Origin: CAMDPA01 sp963825625
GTDB taxonomy: Bacteria; Pseudomonadota; Alphaproteobacteria; Rhizobiales; Hyphomicrobiaceae
Length of the DNA: 64,000 nt
NCBI GenBank assembly: GCA_963825625.1
Contig: CAWGUF010000009.1
Location: 186,001-250,000 of the forward strand
Reading direction: 5' to 3'
Part shown: piece after piece, positions 25,159-34,547 of the stretch
How the letters are laid out: every line of letters starts with the position of its first letter
How positions within the stretch are numbered: position 1 is the first letter of the stretch
Notes under the pieces: generated by a model
What the model was told of the DNA's origin: nothing
The model's database searches: none
What the model saw: only the letters and a program-made list of their open reading frames with translations
Program-made: the position numbers and the translations under genes

Positions 25159-26832
25159 TCAGAACAGTCCTTCGATCTGGCCCTGCCCGTTGAGCCGGAT
25201 CGCCTCGGCGGAGGGGACGCGCGGCAGGCCGGGCATGGTCATGATCTCGCCGGTGATGACGACCAGGAACTCGGCGCCGGCGGACAGGCGCACCTCGCGG
25301 ACCGGTACGACGTGGCCGGATGGCGCGCCGCGCAGGTTGGGGTCGGTGGAGAACGAGTACTGCGTTTTCGCCATGCACACGGGCAGGTGGCCGTAGTTGG
25401 CCTGAAGGTCCTTGAACTGGTTGCGCACCGCGGTGTCGCCGACGATGTCGGAGGCGCCGTAGATCTCCTGGGCCACCGTCTTCACCTTGTCCCAAAGCGG
25501 CATGTCGTCCGGGTACAGAGGCTTGAAGTCGGCTTTGCCGGAATCGGCCATCTCGACGACGTGGCGTGCCAGTGGCTCGATGCCCTTGCCGCCCTCGGCC
25601 CAGTGATTGCACATGAACGCCTTCACGCCGCAGCTCTCGGCCGCCTTGATCACCTCGGCGATCTCGGCATCGGTGTCGGTGATGAAGCGGTTGACGGCGA
25701 CAACCGGCGGCACGCCGAACTTCTTCACGTTCTCGATATGGCGCTTCATGTTCTCGCAGCCCTTGGCGACGGCGGCGGGATTCTCGGTCTTCAGATCGTC
25801 CTTGGCGACACCGCCGTGCATCTTGAGGGCACGTACGGTGGCGACGATGACGGCAGCAGCAGGCTTCAGGCCGGCCTTGCGGCACTTGATGTTGAAGAAC
25901 TTCTCCGCACCCAGATCGGCTCCGAAGCCTGCCTCGGTGACGACATAGTCGACGAGCTTGAGCGCGGTCGTGGTTGCGAGAACCGAGTTGCAGCCGTGTG
26001 CGATGTTGGCGAATGGACCGCCGTGGATGAACACGGGGTTGTTCTCCAGCGTCTGCACCAGATTCGGCATCAGAGCGTCCTTCAAGAGCACGGTCATGGC
26101 GCCGTCGCCCTTGATCTCCTTGGCCGTCACCGGCTTTCTGTCGCGCGTGTAGGCGACGACGATATTGCCGATGCGCCGCTGCAGATCCTCCAAGTCCATG
26201 GCGAGGCAGAAGATGGCCATGATCTCGGAGGCCACAGTGATGTCGAAGCCGTCCTGGCGCGGGAAGCCGTTGGCAACGCCGCCGAGCGAGTTCACGATCT
26301 GGCGCAGGGCGCGGTCGTTCATGTCGAGCACGCGGCGCCAGGCGATGCGGCGTTCGTCGATGCCGAGGCCGTTGCCCCAGTAGACGTGGTTGTCGATCAT
26401 TGCCGACAAGAGATTATGAGCGCTGGTGATGGCGTGGAAATCGCCGGTGAAGTGGAGGTTGATGTCCTCCATCGGAACCACCTGGGAGTAGCCGCCGCCG
26501 GCCGCGCCGCCCTTGACGCCGAAGCACGGGCCCAGGGAAGGCTCACGCAGGCAGCTCATGGCTTTCACGCCGATGCGGTTGAGGCCATCGCCGAGCCCGA
26601 CGGTCGTCGTGGTCTTGCCTTCGCCGGCCGGTGTCGGGTTGATCGCCGTGACGAGGATGAGCTTGCCGTCCGGTTTCGACTTCAACTTTTCGATGTAGTC
26701 GAAGGAGATCTTGGCCTTGGTCGGCCCAAACTGAAGCAAGGCGTCGGCGGGAATGCCGATCTTTGCGCCGATTTCGGCGATCGGCTTCATTTTCCCCTCG
26801 CGGGCAATCTCGATGTCGGACTTCACGGTCAT
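25159..26832 (-). CDS. fhs: Formate-tetrahydrofolate ligase
   Basis: Fhs makes 10-formyl-THF from formate, THF and ATP. The 557-residue protein starts MTVKSDIEIAREGKMKPI (ATG 26832) and has the ATP-binding loop NPTPAGEGKTTTTVGL, REPSLGPCFGVKGGAAGGG, FTGDFHAITSAHNLL and HGGPFANIAHGCNS, all standard for the family. It ends GQGQIEGLF, as in many homologues. It is the last gene of the oxc-frc-formyltransferase-fhs group, which links oxalate-derived formate to the folate C1 pool. Confidence 0.97.
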   Translation of the reverse strand: MTVKSDIEIAREGKMKPIAEIGAKIGIPADALLQFGPTKAKISFDYIEKLKSKPDGKLILVTAINPTPAGEGKTTTTVGLGDGLNRIGVKAMSCLREPSLGPCFGVKGGAAGGGYSQVVPMEDINLHFTGDFHAITSAHNLLSAMIDNHVYWGNGLGIDERRIAWRRVLDMNDRALRQIVNSLGGVANGFPRQDGFDITVASEIMAIFCLAMDLEDLQRRIGNIVVAYTRDRKPVTAKEIKGDGAMTVLLKDALMPNLVQTLENNPVFIHGGPFANIAHGCNSVLATTTALKLVDYVVTEAGFGADLGAEKFFNIKCRKAGLKPAAAVIVATVRALKMHGGVAKDDLKTENPAAVAKGCENMKRHIENVKKFGVPPVVAVNRFITDTDAEIAEVIKAAESCGVKAFMCNHWAEGGKGIEPLARHVVEMADSGKADFKPLYPDDMPLWDKVKTVAQEIYGASDIVGDTAVRNQFKDLQANYGHLPVCMAKTQYSFSTDPNLRGAPSGHVVPVREVRLSAGAEFLVVITGEIMTMPGLPRVPSAEAIRLNGQGQIEGLF

Positions 26833-26938
26833 GTCGTTTGGCTCCAGGCGGTCAGGGCGCGGTTGATGTGTTGGAATGGTTGCGCCGCGCTTGTTGGGCT
26901 GCAACCCACTATTCAGGTGGGCGGAGGTCTGAAAGGCT

Positions 26939-27861
26939 TCAGGCCGCCGGATTGTCGAATTTGGCGCCGACCTTGACGCCAGCGGCCTCCGCCCACTCGG
27001 CGGCGGCTATCTTCTGGCCGCCGGGGGCGCGGACACGCTTGATGAGGACGGCACCGTCGCCAGCCGCTACCGTCATGCCCTCTGCGGTAATGGAGAGGAT
27101 CTCGCCCGGCTTGCCCGAGCCGGACGCCCGGGCGCTGTCGAAGATGTCGAGCTTGACGCCGTTCAAGTTGCCCCAGGCGCCGGGCGCGGGATTTGCCGCG
27201 CGGATGACGTTGTAGACCTCGGCCGCGGTTTTCGACCAGTCGAGCTGGGTCAGATCCTTCTTGAACCAGCTTTCATAGGAGCCGTCCTGGAGGCGCTGGT
27301 CGTGCTTGAGGAGGACGCCGGCCTTGACCAGCTCCAGGGCCTCGATCATCGCGTCGACGCCCATCGGAAACAGCTTCTTGAAGTAGACGTCGCCGAGGGT
27401 CTCGTCGGGACCGATCTCTGTCGTCTTCTGCAACAGGATGGGTCCTTCGTCGAGGCCTTCGTTGGGCCAGAAGATCGAAAGGCCGGTGCGCGTTCTACCC
27501 ATCGCAATCGGCCAGTTGATCGAGGACGGTCCGCGATGGGCGGGCAGCAGCGAGGGATGGTACTGGAAGGTGCCGAGACGGGGGCATCCAGCACCGGTTG
27601 CGGCACGAACAGCAGCACGTAGGCCATCAGGCAGACGTCGGCATTGAACGAGCGCATGAGCTCCAGCGCCTCGGGCGTCTTCCAGCTTGCGGGCTGGTGG
27701 ACGGGCAGCTTTTTCTCGCGCGCGAGCTCGACAAGGGGGTCCTCGGGACGTCCCTCCTTGGTCGGCGCGCAACAGACCGCAACGACATTCTCGCCGCGCT
27801 CCAGCAGCTTCTCCAGCACGGCTCGGCCAAAGGCCTGCTGGCCGTGAACGACGATACGCAT
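26939..27861 (-). pseudogene. Formyltransferase-fold protein resembling 10-formyl-THF hydrolase domain, one frameshift
   Basis: The protein starts MRIVVHGQQAFGRAVLEKL (ATG 27861). A single frame change lies at a run of five G at 27580-27584; six would restore the frame. The joined protein has about 307 residues. The catalytic region reads FQYHPSLLPAHRGPSSINW and NEGLDEGPILLQK, closer to the hydrolase domain of 10-formyl-THF dehydrogenase (YHPSLLPRHRGASAINW-like) than to methionyl-tRNA formyltransferase, which has Asn-Ile-His at this site. The C-terminal domain is present (VYNVIRAANPAPGAW). Between frc and fhs it could release formate from 10-formyl-THF or transfer the formyl group. An Fmt-type role cannot be ruled out. 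Confidence 0.8.
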
Positions 27862-28036
27862 GTTCTTTTCTCCCTCTCCCCATCGCGCCGTGCTGGCGCA
27901 TGCTGGGCGTAACTGACTGACGCGAGCGGGAGGGGGTCGGGGTGGGAGGCGGCAATACGCTTCGTCAAGCGATTGCCCTCACCCTGATCCGCTCCCCGTG
28001 AATAACGGGAAGAGGGGACGAAACGCCCCCGCGCCC

Positions 28037-29308
28037 TTACCCGGCCTTCTTTTTCGCCGTGGTGGCGCCGACCTCGGCGAGCTGTTCGACCTCGGCTGCA
28101 GAGTAGCCGAGCACCTCCGTCAAGATTTCATCCGTATGCTCACCGAGCAGTGGTGAGCGCTGCACGATCGCCGGACTGTCGGATAGCTTCACGGGGTTGC
28201 CCACCGTCAGGTACTTGCCGCGTGTGGGGTGGTCGACCTCGACCACGGTGCCGGTTTCACGCAAGGACTGATCCTCGGCAAGCTCTTTCATGGACAGGAT
28301 CGGCCCGCAAGGGATGTCGTACTTGTTGAGGGTGTCCATCGCCTCGAACTTGGTCAGGCTCATCGTCCACTGTTCGATGCGCTCGAAGATGGCCTTCAGT
28401 TTCGGCAGTCGCGCTTTCAGCGTGGCATACTCAGGATCGGTTTTCCAGGTGGGTTCGCCGATGACGTCGCAAATCTTGTCCCAGACCGGCGCCTGGGTGA
28501 TGAAGTAGATGTAGGCATCAGGGTCGGTTTCCCAGCCTTTGCACTTGAGGATCCAGCCCGGCTGGCCGCCGCCGGAGTCGTTGCCGGCGCGTGGGGTCGC
28601 CTCGCCGAACGGGATGCCTTGGCCGTACTGGCTGTACTCGGTGAGTGGCCCGTGCTTGAGGCGCTGCTGGTCGCGCAGCTTGACGCGGCACAGGTTCAAG
28701 ACGCCGTCCTGCATGGCGCAGACGACGCGCTGGCCCTTGCCGGAATGCGTACGCTGATAGAGTGCGGTGACGATGCCGAGCGCAAGGTGCAGGCCGGTGC
28801 CGGTATCGCCGATCTGTGCGCCGGTCACCAGCGGCGGTCCGCCGAGAAATCCGGTGGTCGAGGCGGCGCCGCCGGTGCACTGGGCGACGTTCTCGTAGAC
28901 CTTGCATTCCTCATAGGGGCCGGGGCCGAAGCCTTTGACCGAGGCGAAGATGATGCGCGGGTTGAGTTCCTGGATGCGCTCCCAGGTGAGCCCCATGCGG
29001 TCGAGTGCGCCCGGCGCGAAGTTCTCGACCATCACGTCGCACGTCTTGATCAGGCGCTCGACGACCTCGAGGCCCAACTTGTTCTTGGTGTCGATGGTGA
29101 TCGAGCGCTTGTTGCTATTCAGCATCGTGAAATAGAGGCTGTCCGCACCCGGAACGTCCTGCAGCTGGCCGCGCGTGATGTCGCCGACACCGGGACGCTC
29201 GACCTTGATCACGTCGGCGCCGAACCAGGCGAGCAGCTGTGTGCACGTCGGGCCGGACTGCACGTGCGTGAAGTCGAGAACCTTGATGCCTTTGAGGGCT
29301 TCAGACAT
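28037..29308 (-). CDS. frc: Formyl-CoA:oxalate CoA-transferase
   Basis: Frc is a class III CoA-transferase that moves CoA from formyl-CoA to oxalate. The 423-residue protein starts MSEALKGIKVLDFTHVQSGP (ATG 29308, with a GGGAGG ribosome site). It has WFGADVIKVERPG and MLNSNKRSITID, and the active-site aspartate in AQIGDTGTGLH at residue 168, matching Asp169 of the Oxalobacter enzyme. Length fits the family (about 425). It follows oxc on the same strand with 120 bp between. The product pairing with oxalyl-CoA decarboxylase makes the oxalate assignment strong. Confidence 0.95.
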   Translation of the reverse strand: MSEALKGIKVLDFTHVQSGPTCTQLLAWFGADVIKVERPGVGDITRGQLQDVPGADSLYFTMLNSNKRSITIDTKNKLGLEVVERLIKTCDVMVENFAPGALDRMGLTWERIQELNPRIIFASVKGFGPGPYEECKVYENVAQCTGGAASTTGFLGGPPLVTGAQIGDTGTGLHLALGIVTALYQRTHSGKGQRVVCAMQDGVLNLCRVKLRDQQRLKHGPLTEYSQYGQGIPFGEATPRAGNDSGGGQPGWILKCKGWETDPDAYIYFITQAPVWDKICDVIGEPTWKTDPEYATLKARLPKLKAIFERIEQWTMSLTKFEAMDTLNKYDIPCGPILSMKELAEDQSLRETGTVVEVDHPTRGKYLTVGNPVKLSDSPAIVQRSPLLGEHTDEILTEVLGYSAAEVEQLAEVGATTAKKKAG

Positions 29309-29428
29309 TTCGATTGCCTCCCGAGGTCTGCTGTTTCGCCGCTCCTGGTACATGGATGGCGGTCAGGTGGATATTGGTGTCGATCTAGAATTCGCAGGGT
29401 TGGACGGTGGCTACCGATGGCTAAGGAA

Positions 29429-31162
29429 TCACGCCTTCTTCGCCACCACGCTCTGCGGGTTGAGATTGCCGATGCGGCCGCTCTCGGTGCCGGCTTTCTC
29501 GTCGATGACGGCATTGATGAGGGTCGGTTTGCCGGAATCGAGCGCCTCGTTCACGGCGCGCGCCAGATCGGCGGGGGATGTGGCGGTCACGCCGACGCCG
29601 CCGAAGGCCTGCATCATCAGGTCGTAGCGGGTGTTTTTGACGAACACTGTCGGTGCGGGGTCCGCTCCGCCGGTCGGGTTCCTGTCGGTGCCCCGGTAGA
29701 TGCCGCCATTGTTGAAGACGACGATGCAGACGGGAAGATCGTAGCGGCAGATGGTTTCGATCTCCATGCCGGAGAAGCCGAATGCGCTGTCACCTTCGAC
29801 CGCCAGAACCTTCTGTCCTGTCTCGACTGCTGCCGCCACGGCGGTGCCCATGCCGATGCCCATCACACCCCAGGTGCCGACGTCGAGACGCTTGCGGGGG
29901 CGGTAGATGTCGATGATGGAGCGTGCGAAATCGAGTGTATTGGCGCCTTCGTTGACGAGGATCGTGTCGGGCCGCTCCTTCATTATCGTACGCAATGCGC
30001 CGAGGGCGCCGTGGAAGTCCATCGGCACGTTGTTGTTCTGCAGGCGCGGCGCCATCTTGGCGACGTTCTCCTCGACCTTGGAGCGAACCTTGCCGGTCCA
30101 GTCCGAAGCGGCCTTCGGCCAGCTATCGCCCATCGCCTTTAGCAATGCGGAGGTCACCGAGGCGATGTCGCCGACGACCGGGGCGGCGATCTCGACGTTG
30201 GAGTCCATCTCTCTGGGGTCGATGTCGATGTGGATGAATTTCTGGGAGCCGGGAGGTCCCCAGGTCTTGCCCTTGCCGTGCGACAGCAGCCAATTGAGCC
30301 GGGCGCCGATCAGCATCACGACGTCTGCTTCCTTGAGCACAAGGGAGCGGGCGGCGCTCGCCGATTGGGGATGGGTGTCGGGCAGCAGGCCCTTGGCCAT
30401 GCTCATCGGCAGGTAGGGAACGCCGCTTTTCTCGACCAAAGCGCGAATGTCGTCGTCGGCCTGAGCGTAGGCGGCCCCCTTGCCGAGGATGATCAGCGGC
30501 CGCTTCGCCGACTTGAGTAGCTCAAGCGCACGGCTGATCGATTGCTGTGCGGGGATCTGGGCCGGCGCGGGATCGATGACCTTGAGCAGGGACTTCGTGC
30601 CTTCATCGGCATTCATGACCTGTCCCAGCAGCTTGGCCGGCAGATCGAGGTATACGCCGCCGGGGCGGCCGGAGCAGGCAGCGCGGATGGCGCGGGCAAC
30701 GCCGATCCCGATGTCCTGCGCGTGAAGGACACGGTAGGCCGCCTTGCACAGCGGCTTGGCGACGGCGAGCTGGTCCATCTCCTCGTAATCGCCCTGCTGC
30801 AGGTCGACGATCTCGCGCTCGGAGGAGCCGGAGATCAGGATCATCGGAAAACAGTTGGTGGTGGCGTGGGCGAGAGCGGTCAGGCCATTGAGGAAGCCGG
30901 GTGCGGAGACGGTCAGGCAGATGCCGGGCTTTTGCGTGAGATAGCCGGCGATGGCGGCGGCAAATCCGGCGTGCTGCTCGTGGCGGAACGAGATCACGCG
31001 CATGCCTTCGGCCTGGGCAAAGCGGCCGAGATCGGTGACCGGGATGCCGGGCACGTGATAGATCGTAGTGATGCCGTTAAGCTTCAGGGCCTCGATGACC
31101 AGATGGAATCCATCGGTCAGATTTTGCGCTTGATCGGCCTGGGACGCTGCATCTGCCGACAT
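29429..31162 (-). CDS. oxc: Oxalyl-CoA decarboxylase
   Basis: Oxc is a ThDP enzyme that decarboxylates oxalyl-CoA to formyl-CoA. The 577-residue protein has the N-terminal ThDP domain with the activating glutamate in SFRHEQHAGFAAA (Glu62), TVSAPGFLNGLTALAHA and SGSSEREIVDLQQGDYEE, a pattern of the Oxc group. The C-terminal ThDP-binding motif is GDSAFGFSGMEIE...VVFNNGGIYRG. A GGAGGAAAC ribosome site precedes ATG 31162. It is the first enzyme gene after the GntR regulator and lies upstream of frc. Confidence 0.96.
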   Translation of the reverse strand: MSADAASQADQAQNLTDGFHLVIEALKLNGITTIYHVPGIPVTDLGRFAQAEGMRVISFRHEQHAGFAAAIAGYLTQKPGICLTVSAPGFLNGLTALAHATTNCFPMILISGSSEREIVDLQQGDYEEMDQLAVAKPLCKAAYRVLHAQDIGIGVARAIRAACSGRPGGVYLDLPAKLLGQVMNADEGTKSLLKVIDPAPAQIPAQQSISRALELLKSAKRPLIILGKGAAYAQADDDIRALVEKSGVPYLPMSMAKGLLPDTHPQSASAARSLVLKEADVVMLIGARLNWLLSHGKGKTWGPPGSQKFIHIDIDPREMDSNVEIAAPVVGDIASVTSALLKAMGDSWPKAASDWTGKVRSKVEENVAKMAPRLQNNNVPMDFHGALGALRTIMKERPDTILVNEGANTLDFARSIIDIYRPRKRLDVGTWGVMGIGMGTAVAAAVETGQKVLAVEGDSAFGFSGMEIETICRYDLPVCIVVFNNGGIYRGTDRNPTGGADPAPTVFVKNTRYDLMMQAFGGVGVTATSPADLARAVNEALDSGKPTLINAVIDEKAGTESGRIGNLNPQSVVAKKA

Positions 31163-31213
31163 ATGTTTCCTCCGCTGTTCAACCCGTTTCCCGGGCCAAG
31201 TGGTGTCCGTTGC

Positions 31214-31900
31214 TCAATCAAGATTTACGTGCTGCTCGACGTGGTCGCGCAATCGCAGGGTGTGCTCGCGCACGAGCCGTTCCGCGCGATCGGTATCGCG
31301 TGCCTCCAAGGCTGCGACGATTTCGGTGTGATCGATGATCGAGCGCCGGGCACGATCCTGCTCGGATATCGTACGTTGGCGAATCGCTCGCACGTGCAGA
31401 AACAGCCCGCTCGAGATCTCGCCGATCAGGGGATTCCTGCCCAAGGCCAGGATGGCCTGGTGAAACCGGATATTGGCATCCGAATATTCACCCATCCGCT
31501 GGGCCACCTCGTCCTGGCTGAACTGGTCGACGAGGCTGTGCAGGCTGGCAATCTCCTCGTCGCGGGCATGCAGGCATGCGAGCCGGGCGGACATGCTCTC
31601 CAGTGCCGCCCAGACCGTGATCATGTCGAGGATCTGTGCCTTGGTCTTGCGGACGATGAAGATGCCGCGCCGGGGTATGATTTTGACGAGGCCTTCCTGG
31701 TCCAGCTGTGCCAGCGCCTCCCTGAGCGGCGTGCGCGAAATGCCGAACCTGCTCGACAGCTCCCTCTCATCGAGGCGCAGCTGGGCGTCCTCCGCATAGA
31801 CGTTCATGTCGACGATGGCCGACTTGAGCGCATTGTAGATGCGGGCCTTAAGGCTGGGGGTTTCCTCAATCGGCGCGATGATGAGATTGGAACTGGGCAT
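31214..31900 (-). CDS. GntR-family regulator with FCD effector domain
   Basis: The 228-residue regulator starts MPSSNLIIAPIEETPSLKAR (ATG 31900). It has a GntR winged helix (LKSAIVDMN, then LSSRFGISRTPLREALAQLDQEG and PRRGIFIVRK) and an all-helical FCD domain with a metal/ligand-type pattern (RFHQAILALGRNPLI, HTEIVAALEARD). It lies 51 bp upstream of oxc on the same strand, so it probably controls the oxc operon and perhaps the divergent formate dehydrogenase genes. An in-frame ATG at 32047 would add 49 residues of low-quality sequence and is not favoured. Confidence 0.88.
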   Translation of the reverse strand: MPSSNLIIAPIEETPSLKARIYNALKSAIVDMNVYAEDAQLRLDERELSSRFGISRTPLREALAQLDQEGLVKIIPRRGIFIVRKTKAQILDMITVWAALESMSARLACLHARDEEIASLHSLVDQFSQDEVAQRMGEYSDANIRFHQAILALGRNPLIGEISSGLFLHVRAIRQRTISEQDRARRSIIDHTEIVAALEARDTDRAERLVREHTLRLRDHVEQHVNLD

Positions 31901-32226
31901 GCACTGAACACCCGCCTGAGGCGTAAACCACTGACTGCTGGGCTGCGAGAGGTTGCAATTCCATACGACAATGGCAGAGACAGGCGTTGTGCGACGTCGC
32001 CCTGCCCTGTCCGCCAGGGATGACTGAAGTTGGTTCTGGCATACCATACACCAGAGGGCTATGCTAGTCGTCAGAGCGCGAAAATCATCAGCAGGCCCGA
32101 GGCCTAAGAGTTCGGATTTACCGGGGGCTTAGGGGATGCTGTAACTCGTTGACGGCGGTGCCGTTTTAGCGTTCCTAGAAGCGGATTTTCCAAGTTGGCC
32201 GGCGGCAACAGGAGCGGCGAGGCGAA
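31901..32226. other. Divergent control region between GntR/oxc and formate dehydrogenase
   Basis: This 326-bp interval separates the two divergent operons of the oxalate/formate module. A 10-bp near-palindrome TGGCATACCA occurs at 32038-32047 (one unpaired step), flanked by CTGG...CCAG, and is a possible FCD-type GntR operator. No convincing sigma-70 promoter hexamers or terminators were identified. Confidence 0.35.
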
Positions 32227-33948
32227 ATGACGAGCAGCGGTTCTGCCGGCGGCCATGGCGGGCACGGCAAGCGGGCAATCCATCCGGGGGCGGGGAGGCG
32301 CAAGGCGGCGCCGTATCCGAAGGGGCGCGTGCTGCGTCAGGCGGAGGTCGAGGCGGTCGCGGGATTGATTGGGCCGGGGCCTTACGAACGGGCGCTGCTG
32401 ATCGAGTATCTGCACAAGATTCAGGATGCCGAGGGGTGTCTGCCGGCCTCGCATCTGCATGGTCTCAGCGAGCTGATGCGGCTGTCGATGGCCGAGGTCT
32501 ACGAGGTCGCCACGTTCTACGCCCATTTCGATGTGGTTGGAGATGGCGAGCCGCGTCCGCCTGCGGTCACCATCAGGGTGTGCGATTCGCTGTCGTGCAT
32601 GCTGGCGGGTGCAGAAGCGCTGATGACCGCGCTGCAGACGGAGATGCCTGAAAATGTCCGCGTGGTGCGTGCTCCGTGCATGGGCCGCTGCGATGTGGCG
32701 CCAGTGGCGGAGGTCGGGCACAATCATGTCGACCGGGCTACACGGGAGAGCCTGCTGTCGGCGGTTGCGGGCGGGGATACTCACGCGCATGTGCCGGACT
32801 ACCAAGGCATCGACGGCTACAAGACGGATGGCGGCTACAGCGTGCTGCAGGATTGTCTATCCGGGGCGCGGACAGTCGATGATGTCGTGGCGGCGTTGTC
32901 GGATGGCGGCCTGCGGGGGCTAGGGGGAGCAGGGTTTCCCACGGGTCGCAAGTGGGGCCTGGTGCGGGCTGAGAAAGGCCCCCGGCTGCTGGCCGTGAAT
33001 GCCGACGAGGGCGAGCCGGGCACGTTCAAGGACAGATTCTACCTCGAGCGTCAGCCGCATCGGTTTCTCGAGGGCATGCTGATTGCAGCCTGGGCGGTGG
33101 AGGCAAGCGACGTCTACATCTATCTGCGGGACGAGTATCCGGCGGTGCGAGAGATCTTGCTGCGCGAGATCGCCAGTGTGGAGGCTGCAGGTCTGGCGCG
33201 GCATACGCGGGTGCATCTGCGCCGCGGGGCTGGCGCCTACATTTGCGGCGAAGAGTCTGCGATGATCGAGTCGATCGAGGGCAAGCGCGGGCTGCCCCGG
33301 CATCGTCCCCCCTATGTGGCGCAGGTCGGTTTGTTCGGCCGGCCGACGCTGGTGAATAACGTGGAGACGCTCTACTGGGTGCCAGACATTCTGGCGAAAG
33401 GGGCGGACTGGTTTGCCGGGCAAGGCAAGAACGGCGCCAAGGGCTTGCGTTCCTATTCGGTTTCCGGACGGGTCAGGAAGCCGGGCGTCGTGCTGACTGC
33501 TGCGGGCAGCACCGCTCTGGAGTTGATCGAGCTGTGTGGGGGGATGGTGGAGGGACACACCTTCAAAGGCTATCTGCCGGGAGGCCCTTCCGGCGGAATG
33601 CTGCCGGCGCATATGAGCGATATCCCGCTCGATTTCGGACAATTGGAAAAGCACGGCAGTTTTGTCGGCAGTCACGCCGTTGTGATCCTTTCCGATCATG
33701 ACGACATGAAAGACGTAGCGCTGAACCTGTTGAAGTTTTTCGAGGACGAGAGTTGCGGACAGTGTACGCCGTGCCGTAACGGGACGGAGAAGGCAGTGCA
33801 GTTACTCACTGCCGGCAACTGGGACGGTGATCTGCTGGCGGACCTGAGCCAGGTGATGGCGGACGCATCCATTTGCGGGCTGGGGCAGGCTGCGCCGAAT
33901 CCCATCAAGAGTGTGCTGAAGTGGTTTCCGGAGGATCTGCGCAAATGA
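32227..33948 (+). CDS. NAD-dependent formate dehydrogenase beta subunit (NuoE-NuoF fusion)
   Basis: This subunit takes electrons from the formate-oxidising alpha subunit to NAD+. The 573-residue protein fuses a NuoE-like domain (residues about 35-185, 2Fe-2S cysteines Cys119, Cys124, Cys151 and Cys155) to a NuoF-like domain. The NuoF part has the FMN/NADH motifs RGLGGAGFPTGRKWG and GAGAYICGEESAMIE, and a 4Fe-4S site with Cys510, Cys513, Cys516 (ESCGQCTPCRNG) and Cys556. The fusion resembles the Fdh1 beta subunit of Methylorubrum rather than the separate FdsG and FdsB. Its stop overlaps the next start as ATGA. Confidence 0.92.
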   Translation: MTSSGSAGGHGGHGKRAIHPGAGRRKAAPYPKGRVLRQAEVEAVAGLIGPGPYERALLIEYLHKIQDAEGCLPASHLHGLSELMRLSMAEVYEVATFYAHFDVVGDGEPRPPAVTIRVCDSLSCMLAGAEALMTALQTEMPENVRVVRAPCMGRCDVAPVAEVGHNHVDRATRESLLSAVAGGDTHAHVPDYQGIDGYKTDGGYSVLQDCLSGARTVDDVVAALSDGGLRGLGGAGFPTGRKWGLVRAEKGPRLLAVNADEGEPGTFKDRFYLERQPHRFLEGMLIAAWAVEASDVYIYLRDEYPAVREILLREIASVEAAGLARHTRVHLRRGAGAYICGEESAMIESIEGKRGLPRHRPPYVAQVGLFGRPTLVNNVETLYWVPDILAKGADWFAGQGKNGAKGLRSYSVSGRVRKPGVVLTAAGSTALELIELCGGMVEGHTFKGYLPGGPSGGMLPAHMSDIPLDFGQLEKHGSFVGSHAVVILSDHDDMKDVALNLLKFFEDESCGQCTPCRNGTEKAVQLLTAGNWDGDLLADLSQVMADASICGLGQAAPNPIKSVLKWFPEDLRK

Positions 33949-34502
33949 AGCGGTTTGCCCTATTCGCCATCGCCGCGCTCGGGCTCGGGCTCGGCAGCAT
34001 TGCCGTTGCCCAGCATGGCGGGCATGGCAATCCTTCGCACTCGCCGTATGCCGGCCAGGAGAAGCGCGCCGTCACCAGCCTTTCAGAGGGCGATATCGCG
34101 GCTTTGAAGGCGGGGGCCGGCTGGGGGCTTGCCAAGCCTGCCGAGCTCAACGGCTATCCAGGACCTTTACACGTGCTGGAGATGGCCGATCGCATCGGGT
34201 TGACAGGAGAGCAGCGGGCAAAGGTGCATTCGCTTTACGAGCAGATGAAGGCCCGCGCCATTCCGGCCGGCGAGCAGTATATCGCGGCGGAGCAAGCCTT
34301 GGATGCTGCGTTTCGCAGCGGATCGATCGACAAGTCCATGCTCGCGGACAGGTTGACGGCGGCGGAGGCCGCCAAGGCGAGGCTTCGAGCCGTCCATCTC
34401 GAGGCACATCTGGAGACCGTACCCCTGCTGAGCCCCGAGCAGCGGCGCAACTACATCGCCTTGCGCGGCTACGACGGACACGCAGGTCACGATCGCCATT
34501 AG
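33945..34502 (+). CDS. CpxP/Spy-like His-rich periplasmic protein
   Basis: The 185-residue protein starts MKRFALFAIAALGLGLGSIA, a signal peptide, followed by a His/Gly-rich stretch (AQHGGHGNPSHSP). The body is helical: DRIGLTGEQRAKVHSLYEQM is an LTxxQ-type motif as in CpxP, Spy and ZraP, and a second copy occurs near LLSPEQRRNYIAL. The end is again His-rich (GYDGHAGHDRH), suggesting metal binding. Its ATG overlaps the beta-subunit stop by 4 bp and the alpha gene follows, so it is translated as part of the formate dehydrogenase operon. A periplasmic chaperone or metal sensor inside a cytoplasmic dehydrogenase operon is unexpected. Function is not established. Confidence 0.8.
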   Translation: MKRFALFAIAALGLGLGSIAVAQHGGHGNPSHSPYAGQEKRAVTSLSEGDIAALKAGAGWGLAKPAELNGYPGPLHVLEMADRIGLTGEQRAKVHSLYEQMKARAIPAGEQYIAAEQALDAAFRSGSIDKSMLADRLTAAEAAKARLRAVHLEAHLETVPLLSPEQRRNYIALRGYDGHAGHDRH

Positions 34503-34547
34503 ATTTCGGGCAAATCCGCCAAAACGAGCACGAGAGGCGAGGTCATC

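Noticed and set aside
25312..26976. 554-codon plus-strand open frame across fhs
   Set aside because: It is antisense to fhs, with no recognisable motifs.
28229..30142. 637-codon plus-strand open frame across frc and oxc
   Set aside because: It is antisense to two well-supported enzyme genes and has no family features.
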